A stretch of 64,000 nt of DNA from Myoxocephalus aenaeus (lineage: Eukaryota > Chordata > Actinopteri > Perciformes > Cottidae): positions 5,731,001 to 5,795,000 of the forward strand of contig JBAMJR010000161.1 of assembly GCA_038501785.1 (NCBI GenBank), written 5' to 3'. A program made the translations under genes and the position numbers. This document shows, one piece after another, positions 1-12,705 of this stretch. Below the pieces are notes generated by a model. That model did not search any database, was not told the DNA's origin, and worked only from the letters and a program-made list of their open reading frames with translations. Within the stretch, counting starts at the first letter, position 1. The number at the start of each line of letters is the position of its first letter.

Positions 1-1001
1 ATACGTTGACCATTATGCTGCTGTTCCTATTTACCGAACTGTTAATGAAAATTTGATTTATTTGTGTTGTTACTAGTTTGCATCGAGATGTGTCTATTAG
101 ATTCTTTGGCTTTCTGTGGTGTGATGAACAAGCAAAGCCTCTTATTGTGATGAGTTACTCAAATTCAACTTCTCTAAAGCGGCGAGAGCCCTGTAGGGTG
201 TCCTCAAAATCTTTTGGCTGCTCGGAGTTGAGGTTAGAGGCTCTGCTTGCACATGACAAGAAGTTGGGGAGTAATAAACTCACTATTTAACCCTCTGAGA
301 TACAGTCGAAGCCTCCGATCATAGGTTAGGGTTGCTAGATAGCTTTATGATATTTCCATGCTCATAGGGTTAAACTGCAAATAGTAAAACTCTAATGAAC
401 AAATTTTTTATGAATATGTTTGGTAGGTAAGCAGCAGCAAAATGGTTTGACCTTTAGTGTTTTTTTTTTAAACTTTAATGGAACTTTCATTCATCTATTA
501 TGAATTTGACTGTACTGTATGACAATGTTGCCAAGAGAGTTATACGTACATGTCGCCAAGATGATGAATTAAAAAATAAAAGATAGGGATTTTCAGAGCT
601 GTCGACCTATGCGATACTGACCAGCTTCCTTACATGGTCAAGAGCAGAAGCCATTTTACAGACATGTAGTGTAGGGAAGGGAAAGCTCTACATCCACCAG
701 CAGATAGACCATTAAGAGTTGGCTTCTTTCTCCTGAGTGGAGAATGGTTTCACTATGGCCGTCTGTGTGACAACCATAGGAAAATCAGTTCAGTCAAAAA
801 ATTCTAGCCTTAGCGCCTCATTACATCTTTAAATTTTTGGTTGCTTGTAGCTGTTAGTGTCCATAATCTGCCATGCACGTAAGATAGAGTATGATGATGT
901 ACTAGTGCAGTTTAAATCAAGGCTCAGTTTGAAGGATGCAGGCTGTGTATTGTTCTGCTGCCCTTGCAAAACTCTGAACTACGTTATTCACTTTCCCCCA
1001 G
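1..1001 (+). other. gria3: Last intron of gria3 (3' part)
   Basis: Sequence upstream of the final coding exon, ending in a pyrimidine-rich tract and a CAG acceptor at 999-1001. I found no exon-like reading frame with splice sites in it. The flip/flop exons of an AMPA receptor gene should lie upstream, outside the window, because the exon at 1002 begins at the residue that normally follows the flip/flop cassette. The sequence is otherwise AT-rich and featureless to the eye. Confidence 0.7.
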
Positions 1002-1249
1002 GACAAGACAAGTGCTCTCAGCCTAAGCAATGTGGCTGGGGTCTTCTATATTCTGGTTGGAGGGCTGGGGCTGGCCATGATGGTGGCTCTGATAGAGTTC
1101 TGTTATAAATCACGGCAAGAAACCAAACGGCTGAAATTGGCCAAGAATGCCCAGAATTTTAAGCCGGCTCCCCCGACCAACACCCAGAACTTTGCCACAT
1201 ACAGAGAAGGCTACAACGTGTACGGAACCGAGAGCGTTAAGATCTAGAG
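1002..1249 (+). CDS. gria3: AMPA-type glutamate receptor subunit GluA3, C-terminal coding exon (partial gene)
   Basis: The exon encodes the last 81 residues of an ionotropic glutamate receptor subunit, which forms cation channels at excitatory synapses. It opens at DKTSALSLSNVAG, the point after the flip/flop cassette. The final membrane helix (M4) follows, ending near ALIEFCYKSR, and then a short cytoplasmic tail ending EGYNVYGTESVKI with the stop at 1245-1247. The terminal ESVKI is the PDZ ligand that binds GRIP and PICK1 in known AMPA subunits. The QNFKPAP-x-TNTQN tail and GTESVKI end fit GluA3 better than GluA2 (GIESVKI). The acceptor is at 1000-1001. A donor (GTACGT) starts at 1250, two bases after the stop, so the 3' UTR is spliced. 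Whether this is the a or b teleost copy cannot be told here. Everything N-terminal lies left of the window. Confidence 0.94.
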
Positions 1250-2866
1250 GTACGTCGCCTGTGCTCACTGTCCGCGCTGTCCCCGGGCACAGTGGCAGAT
1301 GAATCATTTAGCTTCCTGTGAGAGGGAGACATTCATTTGTATGTGTTTCTGTGGGGCTGCTGCTTGGCAAATTGTTTATGGTTGTCATGTTGGGCACAAC
1401 AGAGCACACATGCCCACTCAAATACAAAACCCTGAGATGTTGTTTCTGCCTTGTAACATAACTGCATGGGCCGTGCCTCAGGCTACATGAATGAAGTCAA
1501 TATGTTTTATTCTGTGACTGCAATTGGGTCTTTAAAGTGTAATTTCTCCCAAATCACACAAAAAAAATTAATATATTCTCTCTTACCTCTAACGGTATCT
1601 TATGCAGATATTTTTGGATTTACTTCCACAAGTGTTGATATTTCTATCTCAATGCAATAGAAGTGAATGGAATTAAATTTGTGATGCACACAGCAAGTTT
1701 TGTGTGGCCACCTTGGGGCAGCGTAACAAGTTGTAAACACAGCATTTACAAATCATTACTTTATAAAGTGTATATGGTGAAAGTGTATATGTCTGTTTGC
1801 AAAAAGTTTTGCATTGATTAATTAACATTATCATTAGCATAACCCCCGGGGCTGTTTTGGTGTCCATCGACTCCTGAGGGAAATATCTGGCTCTTAATTA
1901 AGCTGCTGAATGCACAACTATATGTTTGCCTGCTAGTTGCTAATTTTATAATTTCTTAAAACTTGAAAATAACTGGCTCTTGAATCTGAAAACATGTAGG
2001 AGGGCAGTGAGAGTGAATCAAAACAGTAAAGCTGTTAAACAGAAACAGGAGCTAAAAGAGCCTAAAACATTTAGCTCATAGAGCTGAGGGGACCTGAAGA
2101 GTTGGGTGATGTTTCTCTGTGAGTTTGGTACTATGACTATTACATAGAGGAACACGTTTTTAATATATGTTTATTAGTTAGTGCAGCTTTGAAAAGTTCA
2201 GCAGTTTATTTTTTAGAAGCAAACCTATTCCTCTGTATAATCCACAGAGCGCATTGTGAACTGCTTTCATGAGTACTATTTCTTCTGTAGAAACTTATTA
2301 GGTAGTTCCAGTGAAAGCTCACTAGAGGTAAGTGGGAATGAAAACAATATCTCCATACAGCAGTTCTACAGCACTGAACTGAACAAAGGGGACCCTGATG
2401 AGTACAACGTTAAATTAATTGTTAGTTTTGTATTTGATTGGATTTATGGCATATGTGTTCTCTTGCTTCTTGTTAAACACAGAGTGTGATTTGTCTGTTT
2501 ACAGAAGCACAGCTGTACACCAGAGCAACGCCATTCAAAGGCCCCGAAAACATATTGAGATTAGTTACATGAGAGACTTTTGTATTTGTGTTTTTTGTCT
2601 GTGCTCTTCTCAAGTGGGCAAAAAAAAAAAGAAAAAAGGCCACATACGTCAAATTTGTTAACAGTTGATGGGTTGTTTGCTTATGTTGCTGGTGCTGTCG
2701 ATCAAATCTGATCAAACCACCAACACAGTTCTGGTGAAGCAGATGAGCTGAGTGTTTCTGAGTAAACTCAGGGAAAAACATTAGATTTATAATGACGTTT
2801 TTTTTCTCCTCGCCAAACAATCTTTACCTCAACCCTTCTCATGTTTGCTTCTGTATGTCAACACAG
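1250..2866 (+). other. gria3: gria3 intron between the stop-codon exon and the 3' UTR exon
   Basis: The intron is bounded by GTACGT at 1250 and an acceptor ending CACAG at 2866. It contains a copy of an interspersed repeat at about 1870-2105, listed separately. A reading frame at 2256-2489 has no recognisable family or splice context, so I treat it as chance. Confidence 0.65.
1871..2105 (+). repeat. Interspersed repeat, family A copy 1
   Basis: The 19-base string CTCCTGAGGGAAATATCTG at 1871-1889 recurs exactly at 21435-21453, and flanking words (GCTGCTGAATGC-like, TAGTTGCTAA-like, CTGAGGGGACCTGAAGAG-like) also fit a decayed repeat. A third, inverted copy lies near 34885-35330. The family resembles a repeat I know from many percomorph genomes. 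I cannot assign its transposon class from sequence alone. Confidence 0.5.
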
Positions 2867-3145
2867 GTTACGGAGGCGTTTCCATTGTCCCTTACGACTG
2901 TGACTGAACATCTAAAGGAAAGGACCGGATCACGGGGATTGAGCTCCAAGCCGAATCCTCTCGGGCGGACACGGCACGATAATCTGCAATGACGACACGA
3001 CTGGACTGGTCACGGGAAGAGCCGCTGCGGCTCCCTCCTCTCAGTGCCTTATGGAACTCTGAGTCCAATCAATGCAACTCATTCACAATGATATTGCTTT
3101 TTGCTTGAAACTCATACAAAACGGAAGAATGGTGCAGTGATTGAA

Positions 3146-3198
3146 ATATATATCTATATATATTTATATATAGATATATAGATATATATATATATACA
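3146..3198. repeat. Imperfect AT-rich microsatellite
   Basis: Runs of TATATA broken by CTATAT, TTTATA and TAGATA units. It lies in the gria3 3' UTR and is likely polymorphic. Confidence 0.85.
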
Positions 3199-4260
3199 CA
3201 TAAAATACATTTGACATGTTACAATGAATGAGAGAACTAAAGCCATCATTTGCAACCCTAAGCACACTTTGAAGTGCCAGAAAGACGACGAATCTTATAC
3301 GACAAGTGTCTAATTGGTTTCTTGTAATCAATATGATCAGATTACTCTTCATCCTTCTGCTGCCAGATTTTCACTGGTTATATGTGTTCAAATAATTTTA
3401 TTAGATCTATTCAGTGCACTGTAAGACACTGGTTAGTAGACTATAGCTTTTATACTGCTGTGAGTCACTTATAGTGACCGTGTACTTCTTTTAAAGGACA
3501 GATTGATCTTATTGGAGCGAGATGCCATTCAGCCCAAAACAATTACAAGTGTGTTGTTTGTACTCTAAACTCTGGTGCTGCTGCCACTGTCTTCTGAACG
3601 TTTAATGGGACTCATGGAGATGAGAAAATGATCTGGTTTGGCTTCTACGCACTACAGAACCAGGTCATAATTCACACTTCCAATACTGCCAAGAGTTGGT
3701 TTTGTATGACAAAGAGTGTGTAAAGCAAAGTATTCATGCTTGAGTAAAAAAGAAAAAATCTGTTTGTGATCTCCAGTTTGTAAAATATCAAAGGAGCACT
3801 TACTCGCTAAGGTTCGTCTCTTTTCAAACTGTCTTTCCCTGAAGTCTAGAGTCATTCAAGTCTCCTGTACATGAAAGTAAAACCAAACAAAAAGGGTAAT
3901 TCAATTGTAGATTAACTGCAATCCAATTAAAGGATAACAGTAATGGCTTTTAAACTGTAGTATTTTGGATTACCGTACCATTTTCGTTAACAATTGCACA
4001 TTTTACAACGAGCTGTGGTCTGCTTTTAATTTGATTTCCTTTAATGAGCATTACAGTGTTTGGTGATTTCACTTAGTAAATGAAAATGAAAAATATATGA
4101 ATACAACGGAAAATAGATTTATACAAGGTTATACCAGGGAGAGCCCTGAAGCTTAGCACATTTCCATATTGCTGTAATAATTTCCTTTCTTTCAAAAAGA
4201 CTGTGATTCCATAGGATTTAGGAAGATATTTATCTAATCACCTGAAACTATGGCCAGATA

Positions 4261-4262
<2 letters not shown>

Positions 4263-4323
<61 letters not shown>
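4263..4323. repeat. (TA)n microsatellite, about 30 units
   Basis: Nearly pure alternating TA followed by TGTATG units, inside the gria3 3' UTR and about 400 bp before the poly(A) signals. It could form a self-paired RNA hairpin if transcribed. Confidence 0.95.
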
Positions 4324-4334
<11 letters not shown>

Positions 4335-6004
4335 AAAAAAAAAGAAACTGATAATGTGAAGAAAACAAAAGAACGAGCTGAGAAAGATGTGTACATTTAG
4401 ATAAATGAGAATTATTTATATTACATGATGACAGATTGGTTTTCCCCTTTTGTTTTTTTTTAAGAAATTGCATGTGAATTCAGTGATGCTTGACGAGCTC
4501 TGCTACTCACAAACCGACCTTAGGTTAACGTCCAGCCCTGGTTATTCTTTTGTGAATCAGTTTCACCTCTTTTCTTTTTTGTATACGCCTCACCTGCAAC
4601 AAAAAAAAAAACATTAAATTGCTGGGCGTAGTAGTGGGTACAAAAGAGCAAGAGATGCATGCTTAATTTGCTGAACCTCGTTAGTGAGGCGCTGTACAGA
4701 AAATTTTAATACATTTTGTAAATAAAAATGTACAGAAAGGATTCGGTGTCTTTGTTGATGTCATTTCACACTATCTTCGCTGAATAAAAATGCTAATGAT
4801 TGTTTAGGCCCAGGTTAAACACACGGCATACTTTAACTCCAGTGTCGGAAGCCCCCTGCAGACAAATATACAAAGTAATAGGTCCAATATTGAGCCGTTA
4901 GTCTGTGGAAGTGTGTGTGCATGTTTTGGATCAATAGTAAGCACCATCTGCTCCCCTGCCTTGCATCCACTGATTGAGGGCTCCATTGACAGCTTCATCT
5001 GGCATGTAATCTTCCTCTCTCTCTGTATAAAATGTGACACAATCAATAATGTATTATTATAAACACACTGCACACGGATGCTGTGTCGCTTACAATTCCA
5101 GCACAAGTTATAAGCTTTAAAAACTATATTTGAGGGAGGATGTTTTCGTCGGGATTTGCTTACAGCAGAGGGGACAGTTAATCATTTAAACCCTGCTTAT
5201 TCCCATAGTGTAAATTCTCATAGGCCTACGGTAAATGAGTACAATGCTCAATAGATTGCCCAGACGGTCTGTGTCATTTTACTGGTCTCTGGGTCTGCAT
5301 TGTGTGCTAAAATGAATTCCTCCTTCCAGAGATCCAGCCTGCCACAGCTCAAATAACAAATCCAACAAACATGGCAAAAGACCAATGTTTTTTTTATTTT
5401 TTTCTCTTTCATTTTTTGGGATGCACACACTATGATTTCGGATTTATTTACTGCACCAGTCCTGTAGAACAGACTCTGGCTGTATGAAATGCTACTGTAC
5501 GATCCAAACAACCCATTTCTGACAAAGCATGAAAGGATATTGCGTTTTTGTTCTTCCTTTGCTTCACTGCCTTTCCTTTTGTGCCATTTTTTTTTCTTTG
5601 TTATGCCTGGACTGCTTTCAAACAGGAACAAGACAACGTGGGGGAGTGGTGCGTGAGGATGGCACTGCACTGCAGTACATGATGCTCATGAGACTATTCT
5701 CTGGAATTAGTTTAGGGTGACACAGTGGCGGTGTTTGTCCTGCAAGAATGGAAGAAAATGAAGAAAAAAAGAGGCACCGAGCAATTAGGATGAGGCCTTT
5801 CATAGAGAGAGAGTGGCACAAGGAAAGGATCTTTTAATCTAATCACAGGAGAGCTCACTTCCCAGAGGACAACTAATCATCCAACATGCATGTGTCAAAC
5901 TGTGCGACTGTAGACCGGCTCGTCGTGCTCGCTGCCTCCTCGGGCCTGTGGCTGTGAAACCTAATCTGATCTAACATGGGCTCTGTCACTAAGGGGAGGA
6001 TGGT

Positions 6005-6118
<114 letters not shown>

Positions 6119-7589
6119 GGAGAGAAGAAGGGGAAGAATGTGTGCGTGAGAGAGAAAGAAAGAAAACTCAAAAGGCTGAAGGAGGACATGTCATGGAGAG
6201 GATACTTTGAAGAAAAAAAAGAAGCTTTCTGGTTCACCAGCTCCTTCACTTTGCAGCGTGCTGCAGTCTTTCACCCTCTCTCTATCTCTCTCTCTCTCTC
6301 CAAGGACACAATGAATAAATCAGATTCCAACTCAGTTGTTACATGTTCCTCTTTTCTCCACTTTAGCTCCTTAGCTATCTTCAAGTGCACCTGAAGAGAC
6401 CTGCACTTGACATTCAAGTTCAGTTGACATTGATCAGCTTCCCAAACATGTACTCTATTGTGTAAAATGATAGCTCAAAGAAATCTAGAGCAAGGAATCT
6501 CCGTCTGCCTGTGTGCGTATATGGGCTTGTCCTTTGCATATCTGGAGAACCATTCCTTTGATGTACTACGCACTTCGGAGGTACATCGCTGGGGACCCGA
6601 GGACGTGGAGTGTCGAAGTTGGTGCAATGTGCCCAGATAGTGGCGCTGTCACAACCTGTGACTTTTGAACCGTAAATCTCAGAAAGAAAAGTACAGTCCA
6701 GACGAAGCTACCCCATAAACCACGTCCATTTACTTGTTGAAGTGTGGAGGTTAGTGCAATTTGGACACGTGACACGTTCAATATCAATAAGCTTGAATAA
6801 AAGTGTTGAAGCCCTTTTTAATGAACTGCATAGATAACAGGGATGTGGAGAGGTGACACATGGAGTTTATACGTGGAGCCTTCAGGGCACGACTGAAAGA
6901 ATGAGATTTGAAAAGGTACATATACATATTTATTTGCACAGAAACACCATTAGCATTCTGCATTGAATCAGCGATAACACTATACATGAAGCTATACATG
7001 GGCTCAATATATACTCTTTAACATCATAACTGTTACATAAAAGATGTGCATTTGCCATGTTTAGTTGGCATGTCTCCTATTTATGCAAAACCCCACTTCT
7101 TCAGACTGTGACTAATGCAGGTGTGACTCAGAAACGGTGCAGATAGCGAGAGGAGATCCTGTTACTGTTTGACTAAACCTGAGCGGGCAAGACTCATGAT
7201 TCGACTTTGAACACAGCTTGATTGCTGGCGATAGATGTGCCAGATCCAGCATCTGCAGAGACAGCTGTCCTTGTGGGAGTTTGGTGCACCACAGATTCTG
7301 TGTCTTGAGTTAATAGAGAATGAAGGCTGCAATACACAAAACTGATTGTTCTGACACCAAAAAAACAAAAGAGGTCAGATGAGAATGGCAAGGATCGCAC
7401 AAGCTTATAGGCAGGCCACACAGCTCAGAACATAAAAAGGCAAGAGATCCTTCTGCTGAAACAGTCTGATAAAACAGGAAACCTGCACTTGAACTTTACT
7501 TGTGATTAAACATTATTGTTTTGCATGTGGACTTCATCATGTCTGTCTGTCTCTGTCAGACGAAGCCATTCAGTCATTGACTGAACTGA

Positions 7590-8045
7590 AAATGTTATTG
7601 CAGTAAAAGTATGTAAGTATAAGTTGTAAAAAGTATACTAAAACTAATAAATACTAAATGTATTCAAAGTAAAAGTGACTGTTATGATATATAATATCAT
7701 GAGATTATTATTACTCATGCATTCATGTCTTTTCTCATGAATCAATGAATTGTTTGGTTTAGAAAAAATATGAAAATAGTGTTAGATGCTGTCACAATTA
7801 TCCAGAGCTCAAAGTTACATTCCAAAAATCTATTAAAATCATTGAAATAATGTATAGTAATCACAGAGCAAAAATCTTAATTTGTAAAGCAACTGAATCT
7901 GTCAAATAAATTAAGAGGAGCACAATATTTTCCTCTGAGGTGTAATAGAGTAGAAGAAGAAGTGACATGAATAGAAAATACTCAAGTACAGTATAAGTAC
8001 CTCAAATGTGTACTTACTTGAGTAAATCTTCTTAACATTCACTTC
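7590..8045. repeat. Diffuse interspersed repeat, family B copy 1
   Basis: Words such as AAGTAAAAGT and ACTCAAGTACAGTATAAGTAC are typical of a common teleost repeat built from variants of the AAGTAAAAGTAC motif. A second copy lies at about 27020-27190. The boundaries are vague and the class is unknown to me. Confidence 0.45.
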
Positions 8046-8867
8046 AACCAAGGTAAGGTCAGACATCACAAAGCACATGGGCTCTTCATTTTGGCGGATG
8101 TCGCAGTGGATTAAAGACGCTTCACTTCTCGCTCTAGAACATATCGTAAGAGTTGTACTCACGTCCCCTCCACCTGCTTCAGTGATGCACACAAGGTCAT
8201 TCTTATGTTTCTCTCATTTCCATCCCCAAAAAAAGTGAAAGTTATGCTCAGGGAGGCTTTATAGAACATGTTGAACCCACTCAAAACACAAAATATCTTG
8301 TGGCTGCATTACATTATTGATTGTTGAGTCTCAGGAGAAAATGGTATGTCTTCCTCTGCAGCAGTGATTTCTCTCAGTATTAGTGGAAGAAGCCTTTGCT
8401 CTTTGATTCTGAGGGACAAACAGTAAATACTGAAGGTTAAACATTGCTGTCGGATTAAAGGCCAATGTTGCTGTGAGGTCATCATTTTACATTACACTTT
8501 CCTCTTATCCATTACACTAAAATCATCATTTGAAAAATAATTGGTAACACCGGCATTTGTAGTACACACAGTAAACACACTATGTGTGTTTATGAAAGTA
8601 TTTGTTTACTAACATCTTCCCATTTTTTTAATGACACTTGCTCCTCAGCTTTGGCTCAGAAGATCAACGGGACTTCTTTACCTTTTAAAACCAACCTATT
8701 TTCTCGAAAATTGCATACCCAAACTAAAAAATGTATACCTCTGCAACCACTAGGGCAATTTGAATAATGTTGGTGTTAAAAAGAGTATAATGTGAGATTT
8801 TGTTCAGATGTGTAAATATCAGTCTATATGTTACTGGTTATGAGTAAATGAAGATGACATTTACCAT

Positions 8868-9075
8868 TTACCCCCCTAGGGGGGTCTATGGTTTTTAACC
8901 ATCACCAGGTTGGTGTTTCGATCCCCGGCTCCCCCTGTCCACATGTCTTAGTGTCTTTGAGTGAGACGCTGAATCACAATTTGCTCCCTGGGTGATTCGC
9001 GGCAGCTCACTGCTCCTAAAGAGAGGGTTCAATCGAAGGTCAAGTTTCATGTATGTGATGATTAAAATAATGTTC
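8868..9075 (+). mobile_element. Decayed tRNA-derived SINE
   Basis: A B-box-like string (GTGTTTCGATCCCCGG) near 8910 is followed by CTCCCCCTGTCCACATGTC and a body with GAGACGCTGAATCACAA and CAGCTCACTGCTCCTAAA. This arrangement is known from teleost tRNA-SINEs. The A-box end is badly decayed, no clear target-site duplication was seen, and it is not a functional tRNA. It starts at a perfect 14-bp palindrome of C6-TA-G6 (8871-8884). Confidence 0.6.
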
Positions 9076-9739
9076 AAGAAGCATCCCCTTCATGTTGCTA
9101 GATTCAGCGTTCAGCGTGACACAGGTGCTGCGTTTCCACACTGGAAAGGTACGGTTTGTAGGTTTAATGTTGAATGTATAAGATATGCTTTCATTACTTA
9201 ATCAAACATTGGCTAAGCTGAATTCTAGTATGTCATGTCTGATATTGTGTATTGTGTTGATATATGCAAAGTGTATATAGTTGTTATGATCTCGTGTGAC
9301 GTGTACAACATAACATGAAACATGAGCTATAGCAGAACAGAGACTAGAAGCCTGTTTGTAAATGCAGGTCAGGTGTTTATTGTATGAGGAGATCCAGTGA
9401 CTCCAGTATATGGCGAGCCCGCCAGCTTGATTTCCAGGAACCTGTATCTACGTGACTCCCGAAACAGCCGGATGAACTATCTGCTTTGTGGTAGGATCGT
9501 GCCAGTCACCTGGACTGGTACCAGCTCGAACATATAATACACTTCGGGAATGCAGTCTGACTCAACATACTCTGACAGATCAGATCAACATCCCCCACAT
9601 AAGACACTGACTTGAAACTCTGGAGAAATCATATAAGGACAAATATGCATTATGACTTGAGGTGATCACCAAACAAAGCTTCTAGAACAAGTGTGTTTTT
9701 TAAAGGTTTTTATTTTAGTCGTCACCATCCTTTCTTCTT

Positions 9740-10275
9740 TTTTGCCGTCGCCATCTTTTTCTTTGCAACCAGAAGTGACAGGAGAGGGTGGAGCTAAGTT
9801 ACAACTGAACACTGAGATAGAGTGAACACTGAGTAAGAGTTTCTGAAGCAATCAGAATGTTACAATTAAATTCATGAACTGAAGTTATTTTCCCACTGTG
9901 AAAGAGTTCAGGTTGTAAAATGGAATTACGGAGAATTTACAGACCGGATAGTGCCGTGGTAGCAACCTGTCAATCACAAGGTAGCCCCTCCCTAAAGCAT
10001 AGCCTGCTTTATTGTCCATTTGACTCTAAATGGGATCATATTTTACAAAATGAACATCATGCTGCTTTGAAGAAGACTTTAAACTAGCGACTGAGACCAC
10101 AAATACATGTTTACAATGTTTATTGAGGAAATAAATCAAGTGAGAAGTTATTTTCTCATTGACTTCTATACAACCAAATGTTGTTTTGCAACCAGAGGAG
10201 TCGCCCCCTGCTGGCCAATAGAGAGAAGGTAGTTAAAGGCACTACCTCATTGGCTTCAACCCGGAAGTTACTGGC
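9740..10275. repeat. Percomorph interspersed repeat with the GCCCCCTGCTGG core
   Basis: Contains CCTGTCAATCACAAGGTAG, TTTGACTCTAAATGGGA and GGAGTCGCCCCCTGCTGGCC, phrases I recognise from a high-copy percomorph repeat. No open reading frame or clear terminal repeat was seen. The class is unassigned and the ends approximate. Confidence 0.5.
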
Positions 10276-10345
10276 TGGTTTCACCTAAGCTAAGCTAACC
10301 AGATGCTGGCTGTAGCCTTATATTTAATGGAAGGATAGGAGAGTG
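10276..10345 (-). repeat. Interspersed repeat, family C copy 1 (fragment)
   Basis: Contains TAAGCTAAGCTAACCAGATG followed by GCTGGCTGTAGCC, the reverse complement of the GGCTACAGCCAGC..GGTTAGCTTAGCTTA string seen around 52100-52140. It abuts the previous repeat, suggesting nested or chained insertions. Confidence 0.55.
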
Positions 10346-10428
10346 GTGTCAATTGTGTCATCAAACTCTAAATTACAACAGTTACGACATACTTAGGTTG
10401 ATTCTTATTTAAATCACCCATAATGGTT

Positions 10429-10586
10429 CCCAGACCCCAAATAGAGCACCTTTGGGATGAGATGAAAAAAGATGTTCACAACATGGATCTGCAGCTTCTG
10501 CATAACAGTCTCAAGTCAGCGTGAACCAACATCCCTGTGGAGCATCTCTAGAATCTTGCTGAATCAGTGCTTTGACGATTTCAGCT
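10429..10586 (+). pseudogene. Tc1/mariner transposase C-terminal remnant
   Basis: One frame reads PRPQIEHLWDEMKKDVHN, then a stop, then TNIPVEHL, further stops and LAESVL. This matches the order of the Tc1-like transposase C-terminus (an NPIEHLWDE-type box, then a W-x-x-IP and LVxSMP-type box). At least three stops interrupt it, so it is dead. No terminal inverted repeats were found around it, so it is a fragment. Confidence 0.65.
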
Positions 10587-11527
10587 GCTGTGAAAGTAAA
10601 ATGAAGAACTAGCAAATTCTAAGTGAGCCACTGCGTGTATTTAACCGGTCCATGGCAGCTTTGATTGCTCATGTATGTACTTATGTACTTTCACTCAACA
10701 TGTGGAGGGCAGAGGACTGGGCTAAAGCGACTGAAGCGGTGTTGGATCAAAAAGAAATGAACAAAAGATAGCAGGGGTTGAAATCCTGCAGAGCTTCATT
10801 AATACGCCCCATTAGAAGTGACAAGTAGCTCAGTGTGACTTCACATCTGGACATTGCACTTCTTTAATATAGCTCAAGGCAGAATACTTAATAGATCTGC
10901 CATACAGCTGGCTGCAAAAATATCCCCTTTGAAATAGAATTTGTGTTGATCCAAATATATTGCACAGCTCAGAATACATTTATAAATTGAAGTGGTCATC
11001 AGTCATCAGCTGCCACCATGCTGTGAGTTGTTTTGTTTCTCACAAAGGGAAATTGCTTTGGTAACTGTCTGTTTGTTTGGTTGTGATGGTCACTGGTCTT
11101 CAGCTCTGGCTTGGACAGTCTAATGTGTGATTCAAACATCAGAACAGATTTTCTATGCTGTTGTAATTGCTCTCTCCACAATAACAAAAGGGAATATGAG
11201 TCAGCTGTGGTCCATGACTAAAGAAACCACTGATTGGCTTTTGATGAGAGTTCAATGCCGTTACACAACTGTTTTTTCTAAGTCGCGCTGTTTGTCCTGA
11301 TAAGGGGGCCAATGAAAAATGTTTTTTTTTACTAAACTATGGGAAATGATGTGTTCTCACATTCTAAATAAACAGATCAGCCCAAAGAAAGGTCACTACG
11401 TAATGTGTTGACTCAACCGTGAGTCGTATGAAATAATGTCTCAGGCTGATCTGGGCCATGTTTCCCAAAAGCATCTTGACGCGAAGGTGATTGCATCACA
11501 TGTCATACAATCATAGAAGATCTTAGC

Positions 11528-11610
11528 CTTGAAGGAATAGTTTGACATTTTGGAAGATAAGCTTATTCTCCTTCTTGCCAAGAGTTAAACTCCTCTCTCG
11601 TAGATTTTTA
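11528..11610 (+). repeat. Interspersed repeat, family C copy 2 (5' fragment)
   Basis: Reads GGAATAGTTTGACATTTTGG and CTTCTTGCCAAGAGTTAAAC, the typical start of this family. Copy 4 (15612-15700) carries the same order of words. Confidence 0.55.
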
Positions 11611-12535
11611 GGGCGAAGAATTCACAAAACATATTTATTCACTCCAAGATTGATTTTCTCCTGTTTTTGCCAATAAGGCCGGTTCAGCCAATCCAGGGAT
11701 GTTACACATGGCAACGTAACTATAATATTGACGTTTGACAGAAGATTGCGCCCTTGCATAAGAACATGTTTTATTTTAGGCTAAATGGACGATAAAGAGT
11801 CCACAAAGTTGCACATGTGCTGGCACTGGTGCATATGTAGCCTATACTTATACTAGTTATAACCAGCCGGCCCTGTGAAAGTAGTTTCACTGTCTACATA
11901 ATTCAAAACTAGAACAGTTGTGGGTTTGCCAGTGGCTCGGTCTCGGTGGATTTCATGACCGTAGACTAGATCGGTTAGCCCAGAAAGATCGAGCTTTTCC
12001 ACAGTAGATGTGGCATGTCAGTGGTTTGTGAGGAGGGAAGAGGGGAAAAAAGCTGCTTGTGAAGCGTTTAGTCTTACTGGACCGTGCGCCTCCCTGAGGG
12101 AAGGATTTGGAAGAGGTGATGAAGAGGATGTGAGGAGGATCTTCTCTGCTGGCTTTACAGTTCTGTGAGTATGTAAGAGTTCAACTGTGGGACGTGGCTT
12201 GCCTGTGATTTTGTGTACGTCGTTAACAAGTCTGCTGAAGTTCACTCAGTGTTTGAATTTAACAAAACGTTTTTGCTTGATCTACTTTTTTTCAAGCTTT
12301 CTAAGAAAGTAAAATAGTTGTTTTGATTAACCGGGAAATTAATATTTCAACGTTAATGCGTGTCTAAAAAACGCTAGAACACACGACGCCCAGAAGAGAA
12401 GCTTATGCCAGGCGTGGCATACAATAGGGAAATAATGGTTTTGTTAGTGACGCAATTTGTATGATTTGTCTCACTGTGATCGGGGCCTCAGGCCCACTAA
12501 TTAATATGTTGCATCTTATTTGTTTAAGGGCCTGC

Positions 12536-12705
12536 TACGGGTGCTAGTATATTTTTACTTTGGACAGGGCAGGGCAGCTTTTGCTAAGCTAAGTGACTAA
12601 GCTAGCTTAATAGATAGTGTGCAGACATGAGAACACCATAGTTCTTGCAATAAAGCAAATAAGCTTATCTAAACAAAAAAAACATTCAATGCTCAAATTA
12701 TAGGG
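12536..12705 (-). repeat. Interspersed repeat, family C copy 3
   Basis: Contains TTTGGACAGGGC, GCTAAGCTAAG, CAGACATGAGA and AATAAGCTTAT in the order expected for the reverse complement of the family. It is decayed, with approximate ends. Confidence 0.45.

Larger units (their letters stand above)
2867..4800 (+). other. gria3: gria3 terminal 3' UTR exon with two poly(A) signals
   Basis: The exon starts after the acceptor at 2865-2866 and carries no continuation of the receptor reading frame, because the stop codon is already in the previous exon. AATAAA signals at 4721-4726 and 4783-4788, each followed by TG-rich sequence, suggest two cleavage sites near 4740 and 4810. The UTR contains two AT microsatellites (about 3146-3198 and 4263-4323). 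Its extent is inferred from the signals only. Confidence 0.6.

Noticed and set aside
2867..2992. A long alternative AMPA-receptor C-tail in the 3' exon
   Set aside because: None of the three frames resembles known long tails of GluA1, GluA2L or GluA4; it reads as 3' UTR.
8871..8884. Perfect C6-TA-G6 palindrome as a possible protein-binding site
   Set aside because: It sits at the edge of a decayed SINE and is likely a chance or insertion-edge feature.
8900..8930. tRNA gene
   Set aside because: Only a B-box-like stretch is present; the A-box and cloverleaf are missing, and the following sequence fits a SINE.
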